Positions 48,524 to 61,750 of a stretch of DNA of 64,000 nt are shown here, piece by piece. A program made the position numbers and the translations under genes. The stretch covers positions 23,206,246 to 23,270,245 of the forward strand of contig JACDQD010000006.1 of NCBI GenBank assembly GCA_019843655.1, written 5' to 3'. The notes beneath the pieces were generated by a model that searched no databases, had not been told where the DNA came from, and saw only the letters and a list, made by a program, of their open reading frames with translations. Source of the stretch: Lethocerus indicus (taxonomy: Eukaryota; Arthropoda; Insecta; Hemiptera; Belostomatidae). The first letter of the stretch is position 1; every line of letters starts with the position of its first letter.

Positions 48524-51500
48524 CTTCGTACGGATACAGGAGAAATCATGGGACAGGCAAAGCGGATGGAATTAATTAAAAATATCCTCTAAATCAAGGA
48601 AGGAGGGAACGAGACCTTTATTTGGGGAGAGTTAAAATTTGGTTACAGAATTATCTTGAAAATAGTTTAAAAATTAAACAAGGATTTTTCTTATATGTAT
48701 AACAAAATTGAGTAGTTGATTTCCCTACTTATATGTTTCATATTTATTTTTAAGTTGAATGCTCCCTTCAAGCGGATTATGCCCCGGACTGAATTACTGC
48801 TTCGATATCCCGAAACGGGATAGGGCTACTTGTTCTTTTCTGAAATCGGCATTATTTGCGGAACGGTCCCATAACCGGAGGAGAAATGACTCGGTTTTAC
48901 GCCCCCATCACATGTTGCCCTACCACCCGGGGATTTAATTTTCTTGTTTTATTATTGATTGTAAGTCACCACCCCCCTCCCTCCCGCCAACTCCCTCGCC
49001 CTCGACATCGCCCTCATGGCATAAGCTAAGTGTTTATTGCGTTCCTACCCAATTTTATATTGTGAACTTTTACGCGCGGGCGTAAAAATAAGGAATAATA
49101 TCGCGGGGGCGCGAAAAAAAAGGAGGAAGCCCGGGGAACTGCTACGAAACGGGTAATGGGTCAATCTGGGAGTTTGTTTATTTCGAGCGTTTTTATTGGG
49201 CCCCGATTCAATACATTTTATGCCCCTCGTAAATAAGCGACTTCCTTCACAGACTTATGCCCGTCGGTTTAACACCTCTTCTATATGACGCCCGCACGCG
49301 AATTTATTCCAATGTATATAGCTTATTTACAGTGCGTAAACTCTACCGGATCATCGAGGGGAACCAAATCGTATAAGCTGTGCAGTTTAAACTAACGGTT
49401 GGGAAATTTGAATGCGATTTTACGGTGAATAAATTTTTCATGATAAAATGTTTGTTAGCGCTAAGTTTTCATGTTGTGGCACGCTCGAAGGAGCGTGTGA
49501 GTTTCGATTGATCAATACTATGAAAGTAGCCTTTAAGACCGTGTCCATTCCGGCAGCTCAGGACCTACACTGGCTCCCCAATCCTTACATTAGAGTTTCT
49601 CATTGAGGCCAATCCTTTTAACAAGGCAGCCACATCCTTATAAACTTAAACGGGGTTGCGCAACTATCCAACGTCCATTGGACCGTTTCCATCCTACTTC
49701 TAGAGGCTAAAATTATGTTACCCCTAAATAATAGAGTGTATAACTAAATAAAATAACTGGTTGACTTATTACAAAATATTTACATAAAAATTGCGAAAAG
49801 ACGCACGCATTCTTGGAGCACAGACCAATAGGTTCTAAAAAAGTGTGGCACTTGGGAATTAGGCAACACACACGGGCGATTGAAAGTGCACCCCCGTTAT
49901 CATACGGTTGCCCCTGGCAACGTGCCTTTACCCCCCGAAATCTTGCACCCTCACCGCTAAATGCCCCAATAAAACAGGGGCTTAATTCCACCCCCTCCCG
50001 CATCGTTTTGGCGCTAGGCCACACCTGTTTATCGCTCTCTCTTCCACATCCTACCTTCGCCAACCCACAGTCTCTCTTTCTCCCTCATCTTATAGAGTAT
50101 AAATAATTAGGTTTTTACCGTTTTTCTTATTTTTTTGCGACCCACACCCCCTCCCACCAGATCTTTTTTCCCCCCGGCCACGGCCTCCACCCGACCGAGA
50201 TGTAATTTTAATTCACCACTGGGCGAGTCCACCAGCCCTATTAAATAACAAAACGATTCCCCAACCCCCTTCCCTCAAACCAGCTACCCGCGAAATCCTT
50301 AACCGGATCACAATTGGGATTTTTCTTCTCAATACAGTGATGACACTTAGATCTGATTGGATGTAAATATTTCCATTAAGTTTGGTCAAACTGAAATGTA
50401 AAACTGGAATACATGGAGAAATAGTATTTCCGTTTTTGTTTTCAACTGTTGTATGTATCTAGTGGCTACCGGAAAAAGAATACACCGATAATGAAAATTG
50501 ATTGCATCAGAAAATCCAACGATACGAATCGCCGACAGTGACTCGGAAAAGGAAACAACCACAGCACGATCCTTTCAAATGTTGGAAATATCTTGATTGG
50601 GATCTCGCATGGGAACTTGTTTTGAAATGGGGTTATACTCGGGTCTTCGGTTAAATGTTATGTGATATATTTATTGAATTTATCGTATATATTTATGTAC
50701 AGCATTCATTTATCGTAGTGTTATCTGCACACAGGCAATAGCTTAATTGCACATTAGTTTTGAAATGGAAAGGAATTTCTTTTCTTAGTCTCAAAACAGA
50801 ATTGGCTGTATAGGTCAAGAGGAAAATTTAGTCCTAGATACTTCAATGCGTGTAAATATTTCATTTCTATAACTCTGTGAAGAAACCCCAAGCTTTATTA
50901 TTTATGCAGTCGATAATTACTCCGTTAGTTAATAATCTGTATTTATTGCAATTTTTCTGACTACCATCTGAGCTGTTTGTTTATGCACACGAAATTCGAC
51001 CAGCTGTGAAATAGTGTTTAATCCGACGATTATTTCGATGTTCGGTAAGAGTTTTTGTAGTTCCGATCCGAGTGACAATCGGAGAAACTAGCAAATAACT
51101 AATGATGAACCTATCTCTACCTCTTACTGTTGGAGCAGACATATCCCGGTTTCGAAGATTAAATGTGATCAAATCATCTATTGGAGACAGAACACGTATC
51201 TCCAAACACTATATATTGCCATAAATTAATTTTCACTCCCGAATAAATTATAGGCTTTATACTGATTATTTTGTTAATAATTCAAGGGGAGCCGCGATTG
51301 AAAGAACACCTACCTCGGTTGCCCCGTTCACATTGGTGGTTCCCCCGGCCTCTTTATGCATGTTTAAGAAGGTGCACGCCTCCCTCCATCCGCGGGCTGG
51401 TTGCGGCCCCTCCAAATGACATGACAGTTCCACCTTGGGCCCAGACCTAATATAAAATGAACGGGGAAAATTTCGCCGGCCGGGCATTATAAATGTTGGT

Positions 51501-51553
51501 TTCAACATTTTGACAGGCCATCTGCTCTGTTGTCAGGCCTTTTTGTTTTCCCC

Positions 51554-51571
51554 GGGGGGGGGGGGGGGGGG
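51554..51571 (+). repeat. 18-G homopolymer
   Basis: Eighteen consecutive G between CCCC and CGCCGG. Its length is likely unreliable in the assembly. Confidence 0.9.
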
Positions 51572-52998
51572 CGCCGGCTCAAGTTAACCGACTTGCCGCC
51601 CGTTGAACTCTTCATTTGTACCGAATGGCCGCCCCGAAAGTAAGGGGGAAACAAATCTAAACGAACTGGAAGTCGTATTAGACCCCAGGTCGGAATGAGT
51701 CCAATATTCAGACGACTCCAGAATATGCATTTTCCTTAAAGTAAGACCGTTCGAAAAACCTATGCTCTTTGAATGGTAAACAGCAATTTAATTAAAATAA
51801 TGCCCGAAATTAACATTTCACAATATCAAAGTTGTGCATAATTTTTCTATTATAATTATGTAATTTAGGTATACTGTAAAATTACTGTATCTATACAAAG
51901 AAATAAATATATTAAGATGCTTCACAAGGGAGGGTGGGTAGAAATTTGGTAGAATATTATTAAAGGGTAACGGTAAATATTAGTCTATGTTGGACATTTT
52001 TTCATGCGATACAGCACCGGAATTCCTGAACATTTTGAATAAGCAGAATCGGAATATATTCGGAATTATCTATACTTATGTAGCTATTCCAAAATCAGTC
52101 GGTTCTCAAGCTCGAACTCAAACATTAATAGCCAATTCCAGTTTCATCATAATACTGTACACTATTCACTGCCAGTCGCAAAGTCGAACTATTTGACCTG
52201 ACTTTTCCCAAATTATTACCTAAAATTTGATATATAATGTATTCAATGTATATTTTTATAACTTGTACACTATTCGCCATTGCTAAACCATTGCCAGCCG
52301 TTTTTAAATTAGTGCGTTTAAAACTCTAATGCAGAACATTCAGTTTCTGCCCTAGGTCTATTATTTCCGACAGTTGTCTTATCTCACTAGTATAGACTAC
52401 AAGTTGCAATTTATGTCATATCTACCTTAATCACTTTAGTAATGTTAATTAATTTCAATTACCTGAGGATATTACCAGATGTCTTCGAAATTAATCAAGT
52501 AGGCCTGTGCGGGCTTCAGTGGCTTGTTGTTGTTAGGAAGTGGAAGGTGGAGACAGATTTGTTTGTTTGCATAAGACGGAATGATTTGATAGGCCGATCG
52601 GCCGGTTAATTGAACGGCATCGCTTTGTAGCTTGTAGCTACGGGCGAGGGGGCGGGGAGTTGGACTAGCAATCACTTAGCCGAATGGGTCAACCATCGAG
52701 CCTAAACATAACGCGGCTTTTGGGGCCACGTGGGCCTTTTCAGTATAAAACTTTGACAACATATGTAAATATCGGCATTTAAGTATCTGGAAAGGGAGAG
52801 AGCTTTGGAGTCCTTGAAGGAGAGTGGAATTGGAGGATCGCAAATGTCCGTGCTTTGGATTCGTGAAAAGTAATCTATTTAAACAGGAAAGTAGTGAGAA
52901 ATAATATGTGGAAATTAGTTAAATAATAATTCCTTTATTTCAAGTATAGGAACTATTCCTATAGTTCTAGTCATTGAGATATAGTGATAACTTTCGAA

Positions 52999-53535
52999 TA
53001 ATTATAAGAAGTACGGCGTCTGATACTAACCCGCACCACGTCGAGTAATTATAAGAAACACGGCGCGTCTAATACTAACCCGCACTACTTCCAGTAATTA
53101 TAAGAAATACGGCGCGTCTAATACTAACCCGCACTACTTCCAGTAATTATAAGAAATACGGCGCGTCTAATACTAACCCGCACTACTTCCAGTAATTATA
53201 AGAAATACGGCGCGTCTAATACTAACCCGCACTACTTCCAGTAATTATAAGAAATACGGCGCGTCTAATACTAACCCGCACTACTTCCAGTAATTATAAG
53301 AAATACGGCGCGTCTAATACTAACCCGCACCACTTCCAGTAATTATAAGAAATACGGCGCGTCTAATACTAACCCGCACTACTTCCAGTAATTATAAGAA
53401 ATACGGCGCGTCTAATACTAACCCGCACCACTTCCAGTAATTATAAGAAATACGGCGCGTCTGATGCTAACCCGCACGACATCTATTATTAATTATAAAT
53501 ACAGCGCGTCTAATGGTAACCCGCGCGAATTTAAT
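52999..53535 (+). repeat. 49-bp tandem satellite, 11 units
   Basis: Units begin TAATTATAAGAAATACGGCG and end ACTAACCCGCACTACTTCCAG. Starts are at 52999, 53046, 53095, 53144, 53193, 53242, 53291, 53340, 53389, 53438 and 53490. Units 3 to 9 are nearly identical, whereas the first unit (47 bases) and the last two are diverged, the usual pattern of an array growing from the middle. Units 7 and 9 read CGCACCACTTCC and units 6 and 8 CGCACTACTTCC, an alternation that suggests a recent 98-bp duplication step. There are no spacers, so it is not CRISPR-like, and no frame is kept because 49 is not a multiple of three. Confidence 0.97.
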
Positions 53536-56500
53536 TTGAATACTAATAGATTTAAATTCTCATCTCTTCTTTGAGTACTCCAGTTGCCACAACTCATATT
53601 GAAAATATGGTTGGTTTTATAAATCATTTAAGTAGGTGAAAACTTAACCACCCATTTGAATGGTAGCTTATTTGTATCGTTAAGTGATTTAGAAATCCCG
53701 GATCACACTTTCGTTTTCTATTGAGATTAAAACATCCGAGTTCATTTTGGTATATTGCCCGTACAAATATGCCGTAATTGGATATGACTCTGGGATCCAT
53801 TTCCTGTGAAGCATTAACGTCCTGAATTTCAATCTAACTCGTTCCTTCCATTTTCTGCATTCAAATTTTCCCCTAATAAGGTTCTTAATAACAACCTCTC
53901 TTAGGGTAATTTTATTGAATTACAGCGGTGCTCCATTTTCCCGACCTTTACTCTCGAATGGTTGACGAGAAAAATGAAATTGAATAAAAGACCGTACCTG
54001 CAATATGGTGGATTGAACGCATCTCGAAACATGCGGCGGAATGAGGCTCATTTATTCCCTTTTACATTCGAGTAAAGAAGACGCATTCTTGCGATTAATG
54101 TCTGTCTTAGACAAACCGAATTAAGAGAAGCCATGGTAGGTACAAAATTCGATTTTCACAAAGCATTTTGTATTGATCTGAATGTACCGCGGAGGCTCAC
54201 TGGCTGCTGTGTCACTTCAGACAAAATAGGTAGCTGGTTTTATTCAAGCTGAAGGGGTAACTCTGTGATCGGGTTAAGTATACTGTGGGGAAGCATATTC
54301 ATTGGGGTGGATTCTTGCCCCTTATAGATAATCCAATAGGTTTTAAGACTCAGTTAAGAGTTGCACTGTTGCTATTACTGCAATTTAATATTTCAGGAAC
54401 ACTAACACATTAACATCATTCAGACTAAAGCTCCTGATGTTTCCAATTATAAAAGATTCCGCGCTAATCCGATATAATCCCTAATCCTCTAGTTCAGAGA
54501 ACCCCTTCTAATCTGACTGTCCGGCCGGGGAGAGAATGACTTTTTAACAAGAACCAAAAGCCAGTAGATATTTATTTCAACTACTTGGGACTATTTCCTA
54601 CTGTATCGTTATTAATTCATTGTTCGTTATCCTTATCAGATTTATGCCTACCCAATTAATGCATAAATTGACAGATATTTTCAGCAGGGATTCTGGTTAT
54701 GTTCGTGGATCTAAACTGCGCTATAACATTGATACCCCTCAAAACTAGTTATGTTATTATCAACCTTCTGGACTCCCGGACTGAGGTGCAGACCAGCCTA
54801 AGGTAGAGGCCGGCGTTAATTTGAAAAGTTTACGGCTTTGCTACAAGGGCGGCGGTTGGAGTAGGGTGAGATTTTCTGATGTCTGCAACTGACTTGAGAC
54901 CCGTCAAGGTTCTTGTATGGTCAGCAGTCCGGAACACGTTGGCCACGCAGCACTAAAGACACCATCTCTTAATTATACGCTAATTAATCGAGCGTTTTCG
55001 AGCTTCTATATTAGCCAGAAAAAGAAGCTCAAACAATCGAGGATTATAGGCAAGCTTGAATAACTAACTACCTTACAGTAATGCTATGGGAAAAACCTCG
55101 GTTGGCAGGGATCCATTGAAATGGTTTTTACCCTTTCCTTCTGAGGCCCCCTAGGGTATTCTTTCGGAACTCTTAACATACGTCACATCTTAACACTTAA
55201 TATCTTAAGCAACTCCGAATCGATGTAGTCGACCATCGCCAACACCAGGAATAATATCGAATAATAACAAGTCGTACAATTCGCTGGAGGGTACAAAATT
55301 TATATTTGAGTCTTGCAAGCAGAAAGAGTGTACAAACATACGTGGAAATCGCGGTCACATGTTTTCTCCAATCCGGGTGAGCTTAATTCGGCCGTAGCGG
55401 TCCCAATGAAGAGAGATATTTTAAACGGTATTAGATTCCAATTTCGGAGCGTGATTGTCCGAAAAGTAAATAAAGGTTGGAAAACCGACGGGGGCGGTAT
55501 AGTGGATGGGGGCGGGGGGTTGGCCTCCTATTATCGCTCCTGGGCGTGGCAGATTAATTTGCCCATTCGTTAGGGCGGAAACAACGATATCAGTGTCAAA
55601 AGTCAGCGCCTTCGTTAAAGCGAATGCCCTGCCCAAACCAAAGCCCCGATCATGTTTCAACCGGATTGGCCTCGATTACAACAACAATTTTGCAACTTCA
55701 TAAACAACATATAACTAGAAGTAGAATTTATGCAATATTTGAATTATTATAAATTACTTGGATTCTTAACACTGCTACGTTGGATTATACCTTCTGTTTC
55801 TATTATAACTCAGTTGTCTAACGTCACATTGTAATTAGTAATTTCTTGCTAAAAAAGTAAAACTCATGATGCTTTTGTATATTCCTTCTATAATAATAAG
55901 GAAAGCTATGAGTCACAGTAGCTTATGATAGAAACTCTTAGGTGTACATGATTTGACACGTCAAATAATACCACCTTTTCAAGGATCCTTTCGTGGAGTA
56001 CACCGCACTCGTCGTTTCCTTTGAGATTCAGAATGAAAAAAGGTTGTCGACAATCCGGTATAAATAAGAGGATTTGAACCGAGGTGAATATTTGTGGACA
56101 GTGATACATGGCTTTCTGTTGTAGACGTAGCGGGCCCGCTAACACCCGAGGCCTGTCCGTTACAGATTACCTACTGCGTGCATGAAACATGGCACATGGC
56201 ACCTGGGTAAACACGATTCTGTGATAGTTGGTGAACATGTTTCAACATTCAAAATTATGATCCACTTCCATTCCGGTTAGTTTCATCTTTAAAATGTTGA
56301 ACTCGTGGATATCAAGAAACCCCAACTGAACCCATCATTTGACTAAGTCAAAAATTCAGTATCTTAAATTTTCAACGAACTGAAATTTAAACAATATTAT
56401 TTATATATAGTTAGTGTTTTTTCGCTTCATTATTGTCCTGTGTAGTGACACTGAAAATCAATTAACTTTGGCGTAATTTCTAAATAATTTATCATTATCT

Positions 56501-57223
56501 GTAAGTACATTTACTGATCTCTTGAGCTGTTTTCGTCGTATAACTATAATTTAAATCGATTTTAATAATTGAGTAGCCTGCCTGGAGTGGACTTCACAGG
56601 AGGACAATATAGTAGGATCCATAGATAAATAATGCACCCATGATGCGTTGCCCATTTGGGTAGCGACAGTAGGACCCCGGGTGAGTGCCTACTGGTAAAT
56701 GGATTAAAAGGCACTTAGCCGCCCACTGACACTAGATTACTTGTTAATCCCCACCCCTTCCCCTCGCACCGAGTCTGAAAGGCGGCAACTGCACTAACGG
56801 ATAAAATAAGACCTGTTGCACATAATTACTTCTCCGCTAACGTCTAATGTTCTTCTTAAGTAATTTTCATTTAATGATCCCTCCCGGAGAGTTTGGCTCC
56901 TGCGAAAATAGTCCTAATGGATACAACAAAGCTCCACGGTCGCCCCCTATCGGTAATCTAATTTCCGTCCGTTTTCCGACATCAGTATGTAATTGAATTA
57001 GTTGAGTGCGCTTCTAGTAATCGGAATTGATTGTTAGTAGCGCTGAAGGTTGTATTACGCCCGCTTGATTTACACCCGCGAGGTTTCACTCTTGCCCTTT
57101 CGTATTAAACATTTTGATATTGATAAATTTAGAGAGTCGGTAATTCTCAAAGGTAAGATATTTATCGTTGTATCATTTTTTTAGTGATAACGAGAAGAAT
57201 GAATCACTTCAACCTCAGAAATT

Positions 57224-57255
57224 ATCCATATACTATACTTCCAGAGTATATGGAT
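57224..57255. repeat. Perfect 11-bp hairpin
   Basis: ATCCATATACT (57224-57234) and AGTATATGGAT (57245-57255) are exact reverse complements around a 10-base loop. Confidence 0.65.
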
Positions 57256-58091
57256 CCTTCACATTTCAATATCAGGAAAATGTTATTACAATTTAAATAA
57301 AATTAATTGATTAATTATTGCGTTTGATTGGGCGAGTGTATTTCAAAGGACGGTGGTCCGATAACATTTAACCTTTTACGGACAAACATTTCGTGTTTCG
57401 GTATATATATGTTTCGTGATATATATTTAAAGCTGATAATTTAGGCCAACTGAAAATGAATATTGACACCATCGATAAGTCCGAAAATACAGTTTTCGGG
57501 CCTCCAAGAGATAATAAAAACATGTCTATAACAGTAATTAAGTTTATATGTTTCTCAGATCCTTAGATATAAGTGGCGGAGTGCTCCACGACTAATACTA
57601 AGCCCAGTTGAACCCAATTAATGATTCATAATGTAAAATTTCAGCTGAAATATATGGACTAATACATTTGTACATCTGCCAAGCGGGAAATTAGGGCAAC
57701 GCCAGAACGGTTTCACAGACCCTGAATATAAACGGATCTGAAAACTGGGGGAATAATTCATTCGTAAAAAAGTAATCCAATCTCTTGGGGCAGGATAAAC
57801 AATATAAATCTCAATAAAAATTCAATACATTTAGTGGTAATGTTTTTAAATCGAGGGGTATTTATTTGGACTATGATTTGAAAATAATGAACATTTCTTT
57901 TAGTTTCATGATGAGTTATATTTTTATTACAAACTTATAATTTCTTTATACTTGTTCTTGACAAACTGTATGAGCTACACTACACATCCTAAATACCTAG
58001 TTAGTTATTTCGTTGAATTTTTACACGTTGAAACAGAGTAGCTGGCCTGTAGGTAGCAGATATAACTGTATACACAGACACAAACACACAA

Positions 58092-58095
<4 letters not shown>

Positions 58096-58140
<45 letters not shown>
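58096..58140 (+). repeat. (TA)22 microsatellite
   Basis: An uninterrupted TA array preceded by a short CACACA stretch, a common compound microsatellite. Confidence 0.95.
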
Positions 58141-58142
<2 letters not shown>

Positions 58143-59265
58143 TATTAAAAACGAAATAGTTTATAGAAGTTATATAGAAGAAATAAATAGTTTTCTTAGA
58201 AGGAAATTTATTATGTCATTATAAAAGAAAACTCGGAGAGAAAAACAGCTATAGTGTCAAGGGCTAATAAACAAGGTTTCCTGCGGGGATATTTTCGTTT
58301 ATATAAGTTAGCGAGAAATAAAAAATGTCATAACAGAGAATTATTAAACTCTAAACACCTTCAATATTCCTAATATAAACAAAATGGTTGTGTATCGGGG
58401 GGAAAAAACGCTAAACATTAAAACGGACTGGAACTTAACTGAAGTCAGGGATTGAAGCGATGAGATTAACTTAACTTATGTTTGGCTTTCTTTCAGTGTA
58501 GTTGAGCCGTAGGCGGTGAGGTAGAGGTCCTAAGCCCCCTCCCAGATAGAGGGCAGGCCTAGTTGGAGGATGCCCCGACCCTTTATTTACATCCCGGAGC
58601 GGCAAAACTGCCGGATTCTGTGCCCCGGGATTATCCGTCTTTGTCTGGCCGGGGTCCCGGCCTCTTCTGCCCTGATCAAAACGGCCCCGTTGTTCTTTCT
58701 CTTTTTCCTCCTCCCGGGCGCCCTACAAAAGAAACACACAAAGAGACGCCGTCGGGTGCGGCCCGCTTAAAAGATGCAATCTGGAGGATACGCGGGACAA
58801 TGCTTAATGAAATGACTCCCTCCTACCACCACCACCACCCCCACCCACGCCATCACTCTTACGGTTTTGTTTATTTTTTTCTGTCGCGCTCGCGTTATTT
58901 GTTTTCTTTCTCCTTTATTTCTGATTCTCCGGACGCAATTCAGGTGCACGACTCCCCGCAAAGATGCCTTATGAAATGTGCCGCTCCCGTTTCGGCACAG
59001 TCCGCGTTGTCCAAACGATAGTCCAGTACAGACTCTCAAGACACTCTATCACATTGAATCTATCGTATGAGACCGGAAATATCATCCAAAGACGGCATGC
59101 TTTCTGAAATCGGCATCTGGATGGAATTAGAATGTCCTATAGGAAACCCTAAACTTTTTTTAGATCATACATTTTATTATGTTGTCGAATATACTACAAC
59201 AGGTCCTTTATTGTTCACTCATGAAATTGTGGCTATATGAAATTGTATTTATAACCAAGAATCAG

Positions 59266-59376
59266 TTTTTGGAGAGATGTGATGTTTTTACTGTGGCTAG
59301 CAGTACTGAGGACTTTTTTATTCGTGTACGACCAGATCGCCCTGTACATCTCGAGAATCGTCTACGTTGGATGCAG
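59266..59376 (+). CDS. Probable internal exon, possible PH-like C-terminal part
   Basis: An open segment of 37 codons starts after AATCAG (59265) and ends exactly on a codon boundary at a donor (ATGCAG then GTATTA, 59377). The peptide starts FLERCDVFTVASSTEDFF and ends HLENRLRWMQ. A beta-strand-like FTVASS..FFIRV segment followed by a helix with a tryptophan (RLRWMQ) is the layout of the last strands and C-terminal helix of pleckstrin-homology domains; this likeness is by eye and weak. The same frame stays open upstream to 59164, where CTAAACTTTTTTTAG is a better acceptor, so the true exon may be 59164-59376 (71 codons, phase 0 at both ends). The upstream part is more AT-rich and hydrophobic, which favours the shorter version. 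The phase fits the exon candidate ending at 23704. Confidence 0.45.
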
Positions 59377-61509
59377 GTATTAAATTCATATTTATTTCAC
59401 TAAATACCCCTTTTCATTTCAAGTATTAACACTCTCCACTCTGCGTTTTTATATTTCCACAAACAAAACGGGAGGACCCCTTTTGACAATAGAAACGGAA
59501 AAGGAAAACAAAGGAATTGCCGGGAGAACAAACGAAAGCATATGGAGGAATAAATGCAAGTTGGAACCGGTTGGAATTGAAACTAGATGGCCTGCTTCCA
59601 GAGGCGGCCCCTGTGGTACGGCATGTACATATTAGGGGGAATAGTGTTAGGAGAAAATTGTACACAATTTGTTTTCAATAGTTGGCAAGTCTTCTTTAAT
59701 CATAAGTCCTGCGTGACATAAAACATGGTTTCACTCCTTCCTCTCATCATTTTCCTTATTAAATTGTTAATTGCTTATCGAGTACTGTTAATATGTTTAT
59801 ATTATATATGTTTGTTGTCTTCTGCGAGACAACACACTGTCCCTAATTGAATGTTTCTTGATACATAAATTATAGGAATAAATTACGCATAAATATTCGA
59901 TTTAAGTCTTTCTATTGTACCGTTTAGACGAATTATTAATTGAAAAATTGTTGGTACAAATAAATTGAGCGTCCGAACACAGACGGACTGAGCGGAGTCG
60001 GCGAAACGGGCCGAAGTAAGGAAGAGATGGGGCCGATAATTTGAGATTGGGCCGATTAGGGCCACTCTTAAGTCAACTCGGCCTCCGCTTTGGTTTACCG
60101 GCAGGGGCCCGTTTGACGGCAAGCTGGGTGGACCGGCCAATACGCCTTTTAGGACCCCCCCAGCCAATGGCTCAGGACCACAAATCAAACGCGGCATTAT
60201 TCATACTCGAACATTGATCGGGTCTTGTTTCCCCAGGAGGCCCCTTTTGATTGGGTCCGCGCGAGTTAGAAATTCATCAACTGTTAATTCGGTTAAGGCC
60301 AATATTTGACCTTTCCGCCCAACGACCACTGTAAACAGACAGTCGCCTCTAATATTTAAAATAGTCCCCCCCCCCCAAAATGCGCGACCAATAATCTGCA
60401 CTATTTAATTCCTTTCTTAAAGAAATTATCGGAAATAGGTTCATTAAAGGAGGGATACTTATCCTGTTATGTATCATAGAAATCTACCGCTTTGATTTAC
60501 CTCATATTATTTGATTATTGCACACCATGATTTCTCTTCATAAAATTTAGAAATTTTGCTTTTCCAAATATACATTCATTTGAAAGAATACAATGAGTGC
60601 AAGAGAATTAATGAAAAAAACATTCATCCATCGACAAAAGAGCTGGTTATCCCATATAATTTTTGCATCGGTTCGTGTCAGAAATGTTACTTGAAATTTT
60701 GTGGTTATATTTTGTATGCGGTAATTATATTAATGTGCTTACTTTAAGTTTAGTTAACAAATTCAAATAATGAATTCTATCCTGATCCTCATCATGACGC
60801 CGAAGAATTGACGTCCCGCCTGTAGTACTTTTTACGCTCGCCGAGATGGCTCTCCATATTCTAATATAGAATATTTTGTATATTACATGTCAAAGGTGAT
60901 TCATGAAATACACGGCGAACGCTCCTTTGTTGCTGCTTTTGATGCAATTTAACAATACACTGGGATCCCTGTCAAAGCATTCTTCTTCTCGGCTCCTCCC
61001 TTCCGATCTTGCGTCGGGACCCATTTTAATCTAACGATACTTGAAAATCATTTCCCTTTTATTGGAGCAAGGCTCCGGCCAAAATATTAAAATCTGATAA
61101 CGGTTATTAAATGGATTTCATGGCGGGATATTCTGAACGCTGTGTTGTCGATTTAAGCAATAATGAAAATATGTCAGGAAGCGTAGAAAAAAATCTAATC
61201 TTTCACAGTGTTATGTTTCTATGTTGTAGAACCTATCGGATACCGGCCTCCATAGGAAATCCGTATGAATGTATTAAATACATCTTTGTCAATCAATGTT
61301 ATTGTAAGTATCCCCACAGATTATCACTAGGTAAGTTCAAGTGGGTGAACATTCTCAAAAAAACAAATCATGTTTCTAGCTCGATCATTATCGAATGCGA
61401 ATTTAATCCTAGAATAATTGGTTTTGGATTCAATCTGCTGACTCTCGTTTTTCAGAACTCCGACAAAACGAAAATTAACTTATTTTCTTTGCCTTTCACG
61501 CTCGAATAA
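59377..61509. other. Non-coding DNA
   Basis: No supported gene is visible. A GC-richer island at about 59960-60400 includes an 11-C run (60366-60376). A 132-codon plus frame at 61111-61509 is AT-rich, has no recognisable domain and is listed only as a weak finding. Confidence 0.5.
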
Positions 61510-61750
61510 GAATTAAAAAGTTAAATAACCCGTGTTGGCAGAACTAACAGAGGGTTTGCGGGGCAGTGCGAATGAATTAAATGAAAGCTGGGGGAATAGA
61601 TAGAGGGAGATGGAGAGATTTAGGGGGACTAGAGTGAGAGAGTAAGGGAAGCTCAACAAACAAGTGGGTGGCGGTGGAGGGGGAGCGGCAAGTCAGCCTT
61701 TATTTGATTATTAAGTTAAAACTTAAGTAAAACTGGGGCAAATTTTTACA
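61510..61750 (+). repeat. Diverged repeat, copy A, purine-rich core
   Basis: The left edge (GAATTAAAAAGTTAAATAAC, then a GAACTAACAGAGGGTTTG motif) and the right edge (TTAAGTTAAAACTTAAG to CAAATTTTTACAA) match the edges of the block at 62932-63200, and both share a purine-rich middle with GAGAG motifs. No inverted ends or coding frame are seen, so it is either an old duplicated regulatory segment or an unclassified interspersed repeat. Confidence 0.65.

Larger units (their letters stand above)
43797..52998. other. Non-coding DNA with simple repeats
   Basis: No supported gene is visible. GC-rich blocks lie at about 46230-46840, 48780-49330 and 51290-51650; the 48780-49330 block has GTTTATTGCG, CATTTTATGCC and TTTTTATTG cores and looks regulatory. 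The largest frame, 145 codons on the minus strand at 47269-47706, shows no domain and is treated as a weak finding only. AT-rich stretches (45690-46070, 47760-48170, 51720-52450) hold nothing recognisable. Confidence 0.5.
53536..59163. other. Non-coding DNA
   Basis: No supported gene is visible. It is mostly AT-rich, with GC-richer islands at about 55380-55640, 56740-57110 and 58500-59040. The 152-codon frame in the last island is compositional. Contains a perfect hairpin at 57224-57255 and an (AT)n array at 58096-58140. The final bases (CTAAACTTTTTTTAG) would serve as a splice acceptor for the exon candidate that follows. Confidence 0.5.

Noticed and set aside
52999..53535. Possible CRISPR array
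   Set aside because: Head-to-tail repeats with no spacers, in a eukaryotic setting; it is a satellite.
58563..59021. 152-codon plus frame in a GC-rich island
   Set aside because: Overlapped by open frames on both strands, with His and Pro runs from simple sequence and no recognisable domain.
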